From positions 1 through 51,800 of the forward strand of contig JAHECK010000007.1 of NCBI GenBank assembly GCA_024641785.1: DNA of 51,800 nucleotides, written 5' to 3'. Below, piece after piece: positions 36,261 through 45,971 of this stretch. The first letter of the stretch is position 1. The number at the start of each line of letters is the position of its first letter. Under the pieces are notes generated by a model. That model saw only the letters and a program-made list of their open reading frames with translations, had not been told where the DNA came from and ran no database searches. Origin of the DNA: Flavobacteriales bacterium. GTDB lineage: Bacteria; Bacteroidota; Bacteroidia; Flavobacteriales_D; JAHECK01. Both the position numbers and the translations under genes were made by a program.

Positions 36261-36651
36261 AGCGATCCAATATTTTCTTATCTAAAACGATACAGTCATT
36301 TTTACCAAACCAATGATATCTTTTTCGGGCGATCAAATCATATATTCCATCTCTAATAAAAAGAGGGATCCAAAAAAAGAATGGTAAAAATGAATAAGGA
36401 GCTTTTAAGTAGAGGGCTAATCTCAAGACCGCCTCTGATTTTCCATATAATTTATCTTTTTCAAGAAATAGAATACCATCAAAATTTTCAGTGATCTTAA
36501 AATTTTCTCTCAAGTTTCGTCCATTTTCTGATTCTAAATGAGCGAAGAAAAGGCTTTGTTTTTTTTCATGTTTTAAAATGAATCTAACACTCTTGTCGCA
36601 AAGATTGCATACGCCATCGTAAAATAATATAGGATCTTTTATCGAATTCAT
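36253..36651 (-). CDS. DCC-family thiol-disulfide oxidoreductase-like protein
   Basis: A 132 aa protein of the DCC/YuxK family: ILFYDGVCNLCDKSVRFILKHE (8-29) with the DxxCxxC motif (D12, C15, C18), followed by FFAHLES and the family's later KSEAVLRLALYL. One hydrophobic stretch (PFFFWIPLF) lies near residue 95. Members have a thioredoxin-like fold, but a defined reaction is not established. The ATG overlaps the stop region of the surface-protein gene upstream by 4 bp. Confidence 0.85.
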   Translation of the reverse strand: MNSIKDPILFYDGVCNLCDKSVRFILKHEKKQSLFFAHLESENGRNLRENFKITENFDGILFLEKDKLYGKSEAVLRLALYLKAPYSFLPFFFWIPLFIRDGIYDLIARKRYHWFGKNDCIVLDKKILDRFI

Positions 36652-38888
36652 TTTGTGATGATCAAAGCCTCCATTGATTGAAAGGAATCGGTGTAGATTC
36701 GGATATAATAAACAGCTCCGGGCAGGGATTCAAGACTAAGCGACTGATTGCCATAAATCTGCTTTTTGTCCAGGATCACTTGTCCTAAAGTATTTATTAT
36801 TTGATAGTTATAAATAAATTCATTTTCGACCTTAATATAAAAATGTCCATTTGATGGATTTGGTGAAAGGATAAATGGAAAGGCTGAATCTTCTGTTTTA
36901 CTTATTCTATCAGGGTTTGATTGATAATAAAAACCGATGCCTCCGCGATAGTTTCCAACGAACATTTCCAGATCATCATTTCCATTTAGATCTGCCATAG
37001 CAATACCGCTTCGTTTGCCTTCATAAAAAGGAAGTATATTTTCATTTATGACTTCAAAATCACCGGTCAAATCATCTTCGATAGGAAAAAAGTGAACGAC
37101 TTCGCCATTATTTGAGCCAACAAATAATTGATATCCTGCTTCCGAATCGATGACAAAAGGAACTGAAAACCCTTCATTCAGATCTCCCGGCATTTGAATG
37201 CCTCCGAACGTATCATCGATCAAAGTAAATTGGAATACTTCATTTGTTCCTGTGTTTTCGAAATAGGATATACTTCCGCTTCTCTCACCGATCAACAGAT
37301 CCATTTTTCCATCTCTATTAAGATCGATCATAAACGGAGTTGCAAATTGTCCGATATCGATCAAGTCTCCATTTTGATCTGTAATACCTGGTATAGCTAA
37401 AGAGAAATTTGCTACGTTTCCCGGTCCTGCTGTATTTTCAAAATAATGGATCTGTCCATTTAGATCGCCAATGATAAGATCTTCATCCATATCATTATCC
37501 ATATCACCAAAAGTAGGGTAGAGTGCAAGTGATAATCCCAGACCATCTAAGTTTAAATAGTCATTGTCAATGAGCTCAAAAGAAATTTCATTGCCTGAAG
37601 ATGTATTTTCATACAAAGCTAAGCTCGAAAATTGTTCAGAAGAATTGGTATAAAATGATTTATTAGCAACAACAAGATCTTTCTTCCCATCCGAATTATA
37701 ATCAAAAATAACAGGCAATGCATTGCTTCCGCGATCGATCATTTCACCTTGCATAAAAGCGAATTCCTCCCAGTTAAAAATTGGAGATTCGTTGCTTCCG
37801 CTATTTCCATAAAGCCATGTGGATGAAAAATTATTTGAAGTATTTGGGGCATTTGGAGCAACAATTAATTCATTCAATCCATCATTATTAATATCGGTAT
37901 AATAGGGCGATGGGAATATTTGCATATCGATTGAAACTGTATTTTGTGGGAATTCAGTTTCAAATGAGGTAATGATCCCCGATTGTGTGGTCCCTCCATT
38001 ATGAAGTGAAATAATGTTAGAACCCGAAATATCTCCAACCAATAGATCTTTAACATCGTCGCCATCCAGATCAATTCCTAGAACTGTGGATCCCACGTGC
38101 ATTCCTTCTTTTTGAATGGGGCTTTTTGGATTTATAACATTTGTATTACAAGTATCAAATAAGCTAATACTGTTATTTAAACTATTTTCTTTGAAGTAAC
38201 CCCAGCATGCATTTTTTAGCTCATAGATAAAATGCTCGTTATCATTAAAAAGTTCTTGTGACTGGTTTTCATGATATTCTAATTCTGAACCATTGATTGA
38301 AAAAGTAAGAATATCAATATCTCCATCTTCATCCAGATCGATAAAAGAAGGGATGTCAGCTAAGTTTACATATAATGGAATACTAAAAGATGCATTTTCA
38401 TATTCTGCATGTGTTTCAAGCAAACCATCAACAAGTTCAAATTCAGGTGAACCTGCTGTTCCAATATTTTTGAAAACAGAAATTCCTCCACCGGCGATTG
38501 AATCGCTATGAGTGAAAATATCTGCTTTGCCATCTAAATTGTAATCTAATAATAAGGTCCATGCACTAAGGTCCGGAAAATCATTAAGGATATCTGTTAA
38601 AGGGATATAATGTACTTGATCACCCGTATTTTCCACTTTAAAAAGTAAAGAAACATCCCCGGATCGATCAAAAACAAATAGATCATTATCGCCATCCAGA
38701 TCGATATCAATATTAGAAAATTGAGGATTATTGAATCCACCAAACCAGCCGAGTTCAAGAGTATCATTTTCATGAAGAAGCAAAGGGGAAAAGCTTTTGT
38801 AAAAATTAAACTGGGCAAAAGAAGCCAGAGGCAAAAGGCTTAAAAGAATGATAATCGACTTAAATATAGTAGTATTTATATTCTTCAT
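36648..38888 (-). CDS. VCBS/FG-GAP-repeat surface protein with T9SS sorting domain
   Basis: A 746 aa secreted protein: signal peptide to about residue 25 (LASFAQF), then many FG-GAP/VCBS repeats with calcium-loop-like motifs (DIDLDGDNDLFVFD, DYNLDGKADIF, DLDEDGDIDIL, DINNDGLNEL, DYNSDGKKDLV, DMDNDMDEDLI, DLNRDGKMDLL), forming a probable beta-propeller. It ends with a type A T9SS sorting domain (FPFILSPNPSNGHFYIKV to MEALIITK). It is the second of two tandem paralogues, 6 bp apart. Likely a calcium-stabilised cell-surface or adhesion protein; ligand unknown. Confidence 0.87.
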   Translation of the reverse strand: MKNINTTIFKSIIILLSLLPLASFAQFNFYKSFSPLLLHENDTLELGWFGGFNNPQFSNIDIDLDGDNDLFVFDRSGDVSLLFKVENTGDQVHYIPLTDILNDFPDLSAWTLLLDYNLDGKADIFTHSDSIAGGGISVFKNIGTAGSPEFELVDGLLETHAEYENASFSIPLYVNLADIPSFIDLDEDGDIDILTFSINGSELEYHENQSQELFNDNEHFIYELKNACWGYFKENSLNNSISLFDTCNTNVINPKSPIQKEGMHVGSTVLGIDLDGDDVKDLLVGDISGSNIISLHNGGTTQSGIITSFETEFPQNTVSIDMQIFPSPYYTDINNDGLNELIVAPNAPNTSNNFSSTWLYGNSGSNESPIFNWEEFAFMQGEMIDRGSNALPVIFDYNSDGKKDLVVANKSFYTNSSEQFSSLALYENTSSGNEISFELIDNDYLNLDGLGLSLALYPTFGDMDNDMDEDLIIGDLNGQIHYFENTAGPGNVANFSLAIPGITDQNGDLIDIGQFATPFMIDLNRDGKMDLLIGERSGSISYFENTGTNEVFQFTLIDDTFGGIQMPGDLNEGFSVPFVIDSEAGYQLFVGSNNGEVVHFFPIEDDLTGDFEVINENILPFYEGKRSGIAMADLNGNDDLEMFVGNYRGGIGFYYQSNPDRISKTEDSAFPFILSPNPSNGHFYIKVENEFIYNYQIINTLGQVILDKKQIYGNQSLSLESLPGAVYYIRIYTDSFQSMEALIITK

Positions 38889-38894
38889 AATATT

Positions 38895-41105
38895 TTAGTG
38901 GATGACAAATAGTGAAATGAATTTAGGGTCATTTTCATTGTCGATCCTTACAATGTATTGGCCATTATTCCAATCGTTTACATTTATTTCCATTGTATTT
39001 CCAAATGGGCTTTCGGTGATAAAAACCAATTGACCTAATTGATTGAAAATACTGATCTTGTGTTTTTCTTCATCATTAAAAACGAGAGTAAATTGATCAT
39101 TTGCCGGATTTGGAAATAATTGGATCACTAAATCTTTTTTGATCTCCGAAATTGCACTTTCGCTATCTCCTTTAAAAAAACTAATGCCACCTCGATAATT
39201 CCCAATGATCAGGTCCGGAAGAGCATCATTATTCAGATCATAGCGTGCAAGTGTTGATCTCTTCCCCTCATTAAAATTAGAAGCCGGACCAGTGAATAAA
39301 GAAAAAGTCCCACTCAAATTAGAAGAAATGGAATTATAGTATTGAATTTCGCCTGTTTCTGATCCAATTATAAGTTTTATTTCACCGTTTTCATGATAAA
39401 AGAATGGTGATGAATAGCCGGTATTAAGCAAATAACCGGGAGTAAGAACTCCTCCTAAAGTATCGGTGATCCAGGTGAATTCAGGATTATTTGGGCTCCC
39501 TGTGTTTTCGAAATAACGAATCCGACCTGAGCGTTCACCAACAACGAGGTCTATCAAGCCATCTTCATTTAGGTCAAAAGCCTGTGGTTTGGCTAATTGT
39601 CCTACGTCGATTGGTATATTGTTATTGTTTAATAAATAAGCGGCAGGGCCCGGAAAATCCATCATTTCATTTTGACCGGCTGCATTTAATAAAAAAAGAA
39701 GTTCACCATTTAAATTCCCAATGATCAGGTCTAAAGCATTATCTCCATTCAGATCCATAAAAGTAGGATATAAGGCTTCGCCTACGCCACTAGTAGAAAG
39801 ACTAAACAGATCGTCTTCTATCCATTCGAAACTGGGATTAGTTAAACTTCCAGTATTTCGGAAATAGGTAATAGTAGAAGTTGTAAGACTATCTACTATC
39901 TTCTTTCTATTTCCAATAATCAGGTCCTGAAATCCATCTTGATCAATATCGATAATCACAGGATAAGACCCTTCGCCTACATCGATCATATCATTTTGTA
40001 AGAACCCACTTTGTTCGAAAATCAATTCGGGTGCATCATCTTCTCCATTATTCACATACATTCTAACGGCATTAACATTATCAGAAGTATATTGACTATT
40101 GGGTGCGGCGATAAAATCTTTTACATCATCATTATTTACATCTACATAAAAAGCTGCTGGGAAATTATTGAGTATTAGCACCTCACTTTCATTAGGAAAA
40201 AAATAATTAACGGAAGTAATAGAATCAAGTCCACTTTCAATAGGCCCTCCATTTACAACTGTAGTTAAGCTGGAATAGCTGACATCTCCCATTAGGAGTT
40301 CTTTATAGCCATCATTGTTAATGTCGAGCATAAGTAAGGTAGAACCGGAGTGGTGTTTTTTTTCAAGCGATTTTGGATCGACTACATTAAAACAATCTTG
40401 CCCTAATAAGATTTCCGGACTATTTATATCTTCAGCGAAAAAGCCCCAGCATCGATTTTTCAGTTCATAATCCAATCCACATATCCCCTCATTTTCCTGA
40501 GAAAAATTCATATGAAATTCGACTTTACTCCCTTGTAACTGATAGGTAAAAATATCAAGGTCTCCATCTTCATCATAATCATAAATGGCAGGAAGATCTA
40601 TTGTACTTACAAAAATATTAACATCTCCTGTACTTGAGCCTAATTCATAATAGGAATAGATGAGGGAATCAGCGATAGAAAACCAATTTTGATCAATTTG
40701 ACCATTATTTAAATAGACCATAATTCCAGGTCCAAAACTTGAATTTGTAAAAATATCTACATAACCATCGCAATTAAAATCTCTAAGTAAAGCCCAATCA
40801 TGCAATTTTGGAAAATATTTTACATAAGAAGGTTCAAAAGAAAAATCGATAATGGAGGGACTTCCGTGTTGAATAAATGGAATGATCATATTTCCACTTT
40901 TATCAAAAACAAAAAGATCATTTTTACCATCAGAATTAAAATCGATGGTTGAAAATTCCGGATTATTAAGTCCTCCAACCCATGGGAAATCTAATAATTG
41001 GCCATTTTTTTCAACGTTAATTCCTTGTTCTCTAACCAAATAGGATTGTGCTGAACTGTAATTGTAAAATAAAAATGATATACCAAGTAAATAAATGAAT
41101 CTCAT
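38895..41105 (-). CDS. VCBS/FG-GAP-repeat surface protein with T9SS sorting domain, paralogue
   Basis: A 736 aa secreted protein of the same architecture as its downstream neighbour: signal peptide (YNYSSAQ, about residue 19), VCBS repeats with calcium-loop motifs (DFNSDGKNDLFVFD, DYDEDGDLDIF, DINNDGYKELL, DIDQDGFQDLI, DLNGDNALDLI, DLNEDGLIDLV, DLNNDALPDLI), and a T9SS tail (VIQLFPNPANDQFTLVF to FISLFVIH). Corresponding segments such as GGLNNPEFSTIDF/GGFNNPQFSNIDI and NRCWGFF/NACWGYF show a tandem duplication. First gene of the minus-strand run. Confidence 0.87.
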   Translation of the reverse strand: MRFIYLLGISFLFYNYSSAQSYLVREQGINVEKNGQLLDFPWVGGLNNPEFSTIDFNSDGKNDLFVFDKSGNMIIPFIQHGSPSIIDFSFEPSYVKYFPKLHDWALLRDFNCDGYVDIFTNSSFGPGIMVYLNNGQIDQNWFSIADSLIYSYYELGSSTGDVNIFVSTIDLPAIYDYDEDGDLDIFTYQLQGSKVEFHMNFSQENEGICGLDYELKNRCWGFFAEDINSPEILLGQDCFNVVDPKSLEKKHHSGSTLLMLDINNDGYKELLMGDVSYSSLTTVVNGGPIESGLDSITSVNYFFPNESEVLILNNFPAAFYVDVNNDDVKDFIAAPNSQYTSDNVNAVRMYVNNGEDDAPELIFEQSGFLQNDMIDVGEGSYPVIIDIDQDGFQDLIIGNRKKIVDSLTTSTITYFRNTGSLTNPSFEWIEDDLFSLSTSGVGEALYPTFMDLNGDNALDLIIGNLNGELLFLLNAAGQNEMMDFPGPAAYLLNNNNIPIDVGQLAKPQAFDLNEDGLIDLVVGERSGRIRYFENTGSPNNPEFTWITDTLGGVLTPGYLLNTGYSSPFFYHENGEIKLIIGSETGEIQYYNSISSNLSGTFSLFTGPASNFNEGKRSTLARYDLNNDALPDLIIGNYRGGISFFKGDSESAISEIKKDLVIQLFPNPANDQFTLVFNDEEKHKISIFNQLGQLVFITESPFGNTMEINVNDWNNGQYIVRIDNENDPKFISLFVIH

Positions 41106-41244
41106 AGGATTTATTTTCTACGAATATAAGAAGCTTAGATATTATTACTAAATAAAGAAAAAAGAAAGGCATTTTTAAGTGATAAAGAATATTAAACTCT
41201 TTTAAATACCTTTAAATGAGACGATTTAACAACTTTTTTTTCAA

Positions 41245-41275
41245 TTGGGAATATTGGTTTGAAATTCTATATTTG
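41245..41275 (+). promoter_or_regulatory. promoter of secDF
   Basis: TTG (41245-41247), 20 bp spacer, TATATTTG (41268-41275): a full match to the Bacteroidota TTG-N17-23-TAnnTTTG promoter, with the start codon about 37 bp downstream of the expected start. It lies in the 213 bp gap 41106-41318, which holds nothing else I can identify. Confidence 0.65.
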
Positions 41276-41318
41276 CGGCTTGTTTAAATATACGACATAC
41301 TAATTTAATTGTAAAGAG

Positions 41319-44300
41319 ATGCAGAATAAAGGTGCGATTGTATTATTCACCATTTTATTGGCACTAGCCAGTCTTTATCAACTTTCATTTTCATACTTCA
41401 CAAGTAGTATTGAAGAAGAGGCTGAAATGAGTGCACAAGGTCAATTAGATTCTGTTTTAGTAGTAAATCCTGAAATTAGACTTTCTGAAAAAGATTCTAT
41501 TTTCGCTTACTATGAAAACAAGTTTCTAAGAGATCATGCCAATGAAAAAGTATATCCTGGATTAGGATTTACTTATCAGGAATGTAAAGAGAAAGGAATT
41601 AACTTGGGACTCGACCTTGAAGGAGGAATGAGTGTAGTTCTAGAAGTTTCAATTCCCGAACTGGTTCAGAATTTAAGTGGAAACTCGAAAAATGAGGCTT
41701 TCCAAAATGCCATGCAAACTGCAAGAGACATGCAGGTGGAGAGTAAAGATGATTTCATTACCCTCTTTGAAAGTGCTTGGGAAGAATTAAATTCAGACCT
41801 TCCGATGTGGAAAATTTTCCACAATAGGGATAATAAAGAAAAATTTCCTCAAAACATTTCGAATGAAGAAGTGATCCTTATTTTAAGGGGAGAAGCAGAA
41901 GTTGCAATTGATAATACTGAAAAGATCTTACGTACACGTATCGATAAATTTGGTGTTGCTCAACCAACCATTCAAAAGCAAGAATATACCGGACGAATTT
42001 TAATTGAATTACCGGGTGTTAAAGATAAAGACCGAATTCGTAAGCAATTAAAAAGCACAGCGAATTTGGAGTTTTGGTTAACACACAAAAATGAGGATAT
42101 CTTGCCTTTGCTTCAAGAAGTGAATTCAGCATTAGCTATTAAATATAATAAAGATGCTGCTAACGATACTACTCTTGGTGATGCAATTGATGATTTGATC
42201 GTTGCTGAAGATGTCGCTGACGATAAGATTATTGATAATGCGATCGATTCTTTAGCTTCTGACAGCAGTACTACTGATGATTTGGAAGCATTGCTTCAGG
42301 ATTCATCTAATTTAGAAGATACAGGTATTAGTGAAGCAGATCGTGCTGAATATAGAAAGAACAATCCTTTTTTCAGTGTATTTCAAGCAGCTGTTTACCA
42401 AGATCAAAATACAGGAGCTTTGAATTTTATTCCTGGTTCAGTAGTTGGTTCTGCGCTTGTTTCTGATACATCTAAAATTAATAAGATGTTGCATGAACCT
42501 GAAGCGAAAGTGATCTTATCAGATAACTTACGTTTATTATGGTCTGCAAAATCAAGAGTTTCCGGTGAAGCTGATATACTTGAATTGTATGCTATTAGAG
42601 TTGAGGATAGAGATGGAAAACCGGCTTTAGACGGAAGTGTGATCGTTGATGCTCGTCAGGATTTTGATCCAACCGGAAATGTAGAAGTAAGTATGCAAAT
42701 GAATGCAGAAGGTGCCAAAATTTGGAAAGACCTTACCGGTGATAATATAGGAAGACAAATTGCAATTGTTTTAGATGACTATGTTTATTCTGCACCTAAT
42801 GTAATCTCTGAGATTCCAAGTGGAAGATCATCTATTTCAATGGGTTCAGGTGATAGAACAGAGCAATTGGGTGAATCAAAAGATTTAGCTACTTTATTAA
42901 AAGCGGGAGCTTTACCGGCAAGGGCGAATATTGTTGAAGAGTCGGTTGTTGGACCATCATTAGGTCAACAAAATATCGATGACGGTATAATGTCATTTTT
43001 ATTGGCATTGTCAGTGGTGTTATTATATATGATCTTCTATTATCGCGGAGCTGGTCTAGTTGCCGATCTTGCCTTAGTAGCAAACTTATTCTTCTTGATG
43101 GGAGCATTAGCTTCCTTGCAAGCAGCATTAACATTACCAGGAATAGCCGGTATCGTATTAACGATAGGGATGGCGATCGATGCAAACGTTTTAATATTTG
43201 AGAGGATCAAAGAAGAATTAGCTGTTGGAAGAAGTATTAAGCAAGCACTTAAGGAAGGATATCAAAAAGCATATTCTGCTATTATTGATGCGAACATCAC
43301 TACTTTATTAACGGCGATCATTTTATTGGTATTTGGTTCAGGTCCTATTAAAGGTTTCGCAACCACCTTGATCATCGGTATCTTTACCTCATTGTTCTCT
43401 GCAATATTTATAACAAGGATTGTATTTTCAAACCGTTTGGAAAAAGGAAAAGCACTTAGTTTTTCTAGTAAAATGACTGCAAAATGGTTTCAAAATCCAG
43501 CCTTTCAGTTTTTAGCGAAAAGAAAATTTGCATATATAATCTCTGGAATTCTAGTCGTAATCAGTATCGCGTCTGTTACTACAAAAGGATTGAATTATGG
43601 AGTTGATTTCACTGGAGGTAGAACTTACGTTGTAAGTTTTAATGATAAAGTAGATATCGATGCGGTTCGAACCGATTTAGCACAAGTATTTATTGATGAA
43701 AATGGAAATGCTCTTTCGCCTGAAGTAAAACAATTTGGAGGATCTAATCAAGTGAAAATCACAACAAAATACTTGATCACAGATACTAGAGATAATGTGG
43801 ATGAGCTGGTGAATGCAACCTTGACAAAAGGTTTGGATATGATCGGGGATGATTATTTCATACAGGAATCCAGAAAGGTTGATCCTACCATCACTAATGA
43901 TTTTAAATATGAATCATTGATGGCAATTGCTTTTTCTTTTCTTGTAATATTCCTTTATATCTTGTTTAGATTTAGAAAATGGCAATATGGTGCAGGTGCT
44001 TTAATTGCCCTTTTTCATGATGTAACCATTACTATAGGTTTATTTTCAATTTTATATGGAATTCTACCATTTAACCTTGAGATCGACATGGCGTTTATTG
44101 CTGCTATTCTTACAGTAATGGGGTATTCTATAAATGATACTGTAATTATTTTCGACCGTATTCGTGAGTATTTAGGATTGCACAAAAGAAAAGCGGTTAA
44201 CGAAATTGTGGATGATGCATTAAATAGCACTTTAAGCAGAACGATAAATACTTCTGCATCTACCTTTGTAGTATTGTTGAGTATATTCCTTTTCGGGGGA

Positions 44301-44435
44301 GATTCAATACGTGGATTTGTTTTTGCATTAATGATCGGTATTGTTGTCGGAACTTATTCTTCTTTATTTATTGCAGCCCCTTCATTGGTTGATCTTTCGA
44401 AGAATTTGAAGAGCAGTGTTCAAGAAGCAGAATAA
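41319..44435 (+). CDS. secDF: protein translocase subunit SecDF, fused
   Basis: Fused SecD-SecF accessory subunit of the Sec translocon, using the proton gradient to pull secreted proteins across the membrane. Residues 1 to about 720 are SecD (first TM, GLDLEGGMSVVLEV, periplasmic P1 domain, then LGQQNIDDGIMSFLLALSVVLLYMIFYY and GIAGIVLTIGMAIDANVLIFERIKEE); about 740-1038 are SecF (GLNYGVDFTGGRTYVV, AAILTVMGYSINDTVIIFDRIRE). Between about 275 and 345 lies an Asp/Ser-rich insertion in P1. A strong terminator follows, so the TatA-like gene downstream is separately or weakly read through. Confidence 0.96.
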   Translation: MQNKGAIVLFTILLALASLYQLSFSYFTSSIEEEAEMSAQGQLDSVLVVNPEIRLSEKDSIFAYYENKFLRDHANEKVYPGLGFTYQECKEKGINLGLDLEGGMSVVLEVSIPELVQNLSGNSKNEAFQNAMQTARDMQVESKDDFITLFESAWEELNSDLPMWKIFHNRDNKEKFPQNISNEEVILILRGEAEVAIDNTEKILRTRIDKFGVAQPTIQKQEYTGRILIELPGVKDKDRIRKQLKSTANLEFWLTHKNEDILPLLQEVNSALAIKYNKDAANDTTLGDAIDDLIVAEDVADDKIIDNAIDSLASDSSTTDDLEALLQDSSNLEDTGISEADRAEYRKNNPFFSVFQAAVYQDQNTGALNFIPGSVVGSALVSDTSKINKMLHEPEAKVILSDNLRLLWSAKSRVSGEADILELYAIRVEDRDGKPALDGSVIVDARQDFDPTGNVEVSMQMNAEGAKIWKDLTGDNIGRQIAIVLDDYVYSAPNVISEIPSGRSSISMGSGDRTEQLGESKDLATLLKAGALPARANIVEESVVGPSLGQQNIDDGIMSFLLALSVVLLYMIFYYRGAGLVADLALVANLFFLMGALASLQAALTLPGIAGIVLTIGMAIDANVLIFERIKEELAVGRSIKQALKEGYQKAYSAIIDANITTLLTAIILLVFGSGPIKGFATTLIIGIFTSLFSAIFITRIVFSNRLEKGKALSFSSKMTAKWFQNPAFQFLAKRKFAYIISGILVVISIASVTTKGLNYGVDFTGGRTYVVSFNDKVDIDAVRTDLAQVFIDENGNALSPEVKQFGGSNQVKITTKYLITDTRDNVDELVNATLTKGLDMIGDDYFIQESRKVDPTITNDFKYESLMAIAFSFLVIFLYILFRFRKWQYGAGALIALFHDVTITIGLFSILYGILPFNLEIDMAFIAAILTVMGYSINDTVIIFDRIREYLGLHKRKAVNEIVDDALNSTLSRTINTSASTFVVLLSIFLFGGDSIRGFVFALMIGIVVGTYSSLFIAAPSLVDLSKNLKSSVQEAE

Positions 44436-44456
44436 TTATTTTATTACGATATAAGA

Positions 44457-44490
44457 GAAAGCCTTTTCAATTGAAAAGGCTTTCTTATTT
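44457..44490 (+). terminator. terminator after secDF
   Basis: GAAAGCCTTTTCAA directly followed by its complement TTGAAAAGGCTTTC, a perfect 14 bp inverted repeat, then a T-rich stretch. Confidence 0.85.
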
Positions 44491-44509
44491 TTGTGTAAAT
44501 ATTTTCTAA

Positions 44510-44971
44510 ATGATCTACCTATTTCTAAATGATATCAGTACAGGTGAAGTAGTAGTTATATTAATATTTATATTAATATTTTTTGGATCAAAGAATATTC
44601 CCGGAATGGCTCAGTCGATTGGTAAAGGGCTTAGACAACTGAGAGATGCAACCGATGATATTAAAAGAGATATACGGCATAGCGTTTCAGAGATCGAGAA
44701 AGAAGTGAAGGTGAATATGGATCATGTTAATATTCAAAAAGAAATTGAAGAGATCGTTAAAAGACCGAAACGTTTTGTGAACGATAATATCAAAACCTTT
44801 GAAGATAGCACTAAGAAAATGACATCTTCCATTGACGAAGAAGTAAAATTAAGCAAAGAAGCGTCTGTTAAAGTAGATTCGAAACCTGAAATAAAAACGG
44901 ATATCGAGAAAAGCGCCCTGAAACCAGAAATAGAAGTTGATAAAGTTGATGATAAAAACGCAACTACATAA
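44510..44971 (+). CDS. TatA/TatB-like twin-arginine translocase protein
   Basis: A 153 aa protein with one N-terminal membrane helix (VVVILIFILIFF), the hinge FGSKNIPGMAQSIGKGLRQLRDA (FG and amphipathic helix) and a long charged C-terminal tail with many Lys/Glu. This is the TatA/B/E family layout. The tail is longer than that of most TatA proteins, closer to TatB length, so A or B cannot be decided. tatC is not in the window. Its last base overlaps the ATG of the exchanger gene. Confidence 0.85.
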   Translation: MIYLFLNDISTGEVVVILIFILIFFGSKNIPGMAQSIGKGLRQLRDATDDIKRDIRHSVSEIEKEVKVNMDHVNIQKEIEEIVKRPKRFVNDNIKTFEDSTKKMTSSIDEEVKLSKEASVKVDSKPEIKTDIEKSALKPEIEVDKVDDKNATT

Positions 44972-45906
44972 TGGACTATTTATATCTGATAGGTGGCTTA
45001 CTTTTATTATTTGTTTCCGGAGAATTACTCGTTAAAGGTGCTGTAAGCATTGCCTACCGTTTTAAGATATCAAAACTAGTTGTTGGACTTACTGTTGTTT
45101 CTTTTGGAACTTCAGCCCCTGAATTATTCGTCAGTTTGATGGCAGCAATAGACGGTCACCCTGATATTGCAGTCGGTAATGTTATAGGTTCTAATATTGC
45201 AAATTTAGGTATCGTATTGGGATTAGTATTATTGATATTTCCGATGAAGATCAATTCCAAGGTAGCTAAATTAGATTATCCTGTTTTATTTGCAGCCAGT
45301 GCTATTTTTTTATTGGTCATTTCTGATCAGATTATCAGTCACTTCGAAGGCTTTCTCTTGCTGGGAATTTTGTTGTTCTATCTTTATTTCTTAGTAAGAA
45401 ATTCAAGAAAGGAGACTAAAAAAAGAAATGAAGTAATCCCAATTACCGCCAAGAAATTTTATTTTGGAATCATTTATATTATAATTGGAATTTTAGGATT
45501 GAAATTTGGTTCTGAGTTTTTTCTTGATGGTGCAATCAATATTGCTCAAAACTTCGGTTTATCCGATCATCTGATTGGGGTTAGTATTGTTGCATTTGGT
45601 ACGTCAGTGCCTGAATTAACAACCAGTGTAGTGGCTGCCATACGTAAGCATGATGATATTTCCTTAGGAAACCTAATTGGGTCTAATGTATTTAACCTAC
45701 ATGCTGTTTTAGGAATTACTGCAATGTTTGAGTCAATATCAATTTCAGACCAAGTCTTGACATATGATTACTTATGGATGATCGCTTTCGTTATCGCTTT
45801 AATTCCGGCAATTTATTTCAGAAAGAAATTCAGTCGCACTGATGGGATTATTCTTTTACTAGCTTACGGCGCATATATTTACTTTTCCTTTGCTTTATCC
45901 CTATAA
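44971..45906 (+). CDS. calcium/sodium antiporter, CaCA family (YrbG-like)
   Basis: Predicted membrane exchanger of 311 aa with about ten hydrophobic segments. The two alpha-repeat motifs of the CaCA family are clear: VVSFGTSAPELFVSLMAAIDGHPDIAVGNVIGSNIANLGIV and, in the second half, IVAFGTSVPELTTSVVAAIRKHDDISLGNLIGSNVFNLHAV. Conserved G-T-S-x-P-E and G-S-N-x-x-N are the ion-binding segments. It probably exports Ca2+ in exchange for Na+ or H+. The start overlaps the TatA-like stop by one base (TAATG), a chance-looking but tight operon link. Confidence 0.93.
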   Translation: MDYLYLIGGLLLLFVSGELLVKGAVSIAYRFKISKLVVGLTVVSFGTSAPELFVSLMAAIDGHPDIAVGNVIGSNIANLGIVLGLVLLIFPMKINSKVAKLDYPVLFAASAIFLLVISDQIISHFEGFLLLGILLFYLYFLVRNSRKETKKRNEVIPITAKKFYFGIIYIIIGILGLKFGSEFFLDGAINIAQNFGLSDHLIGVSIVAFGTSVPELTTSVVAAIRKHDDISLGNLIGSNVFNLHAVLGITAMFESISISDQVLTYDYLWMIAFVIALIPAIYFRKKFSRTDGIILLLAYGAYIYFSFALSL

Positions 45907-45910
45907 AAAA

Positions 45911-45971
45911 AGGGGTACATTCTTAAAATTGTTTATTGTTTTACGGTTTACCCCCAAAAAAATAGGGGGTA
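45911..45971. promoter_or_regulatory. three-part GGGGTA/TACCCCC element upstream of glnN
   Basis: In otherwise AT-rich DNA, the leader of glnN carries GGGGTA (45912-45917), TACCCCC (45949-45955) and GGGGGTA (45965-45971). The middle segment can pair with either flank: a 7 bp stem with a nine-base A-rich loop downstream, or a 6 bp stem upstream. The two flanks are also direct repeats (AGGGGTACATT and GGGGGTATGTT). No T-run follows. It may be an operator pair or an RNA switch; function is unproved. Confidence 0.45.

Noticed and set aside
38293-38511. Small plus-strand ORFs inside the VCBS genes (38293-38511, 37194-37400, 39491-39724)
   Set aside because: They mirror the repeated Asp-rich codons of the minus-strand genes and have no independent coding signs.
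44510-45906. Functional system made of the TatA-like protein and the Ca2+/Na+ exchanger, because their genes overlap
   Set aside because: The one-base TAATG overlap is common in compact operons, and I know of no functional link; the TatA-like tail has no ion-binding motif.
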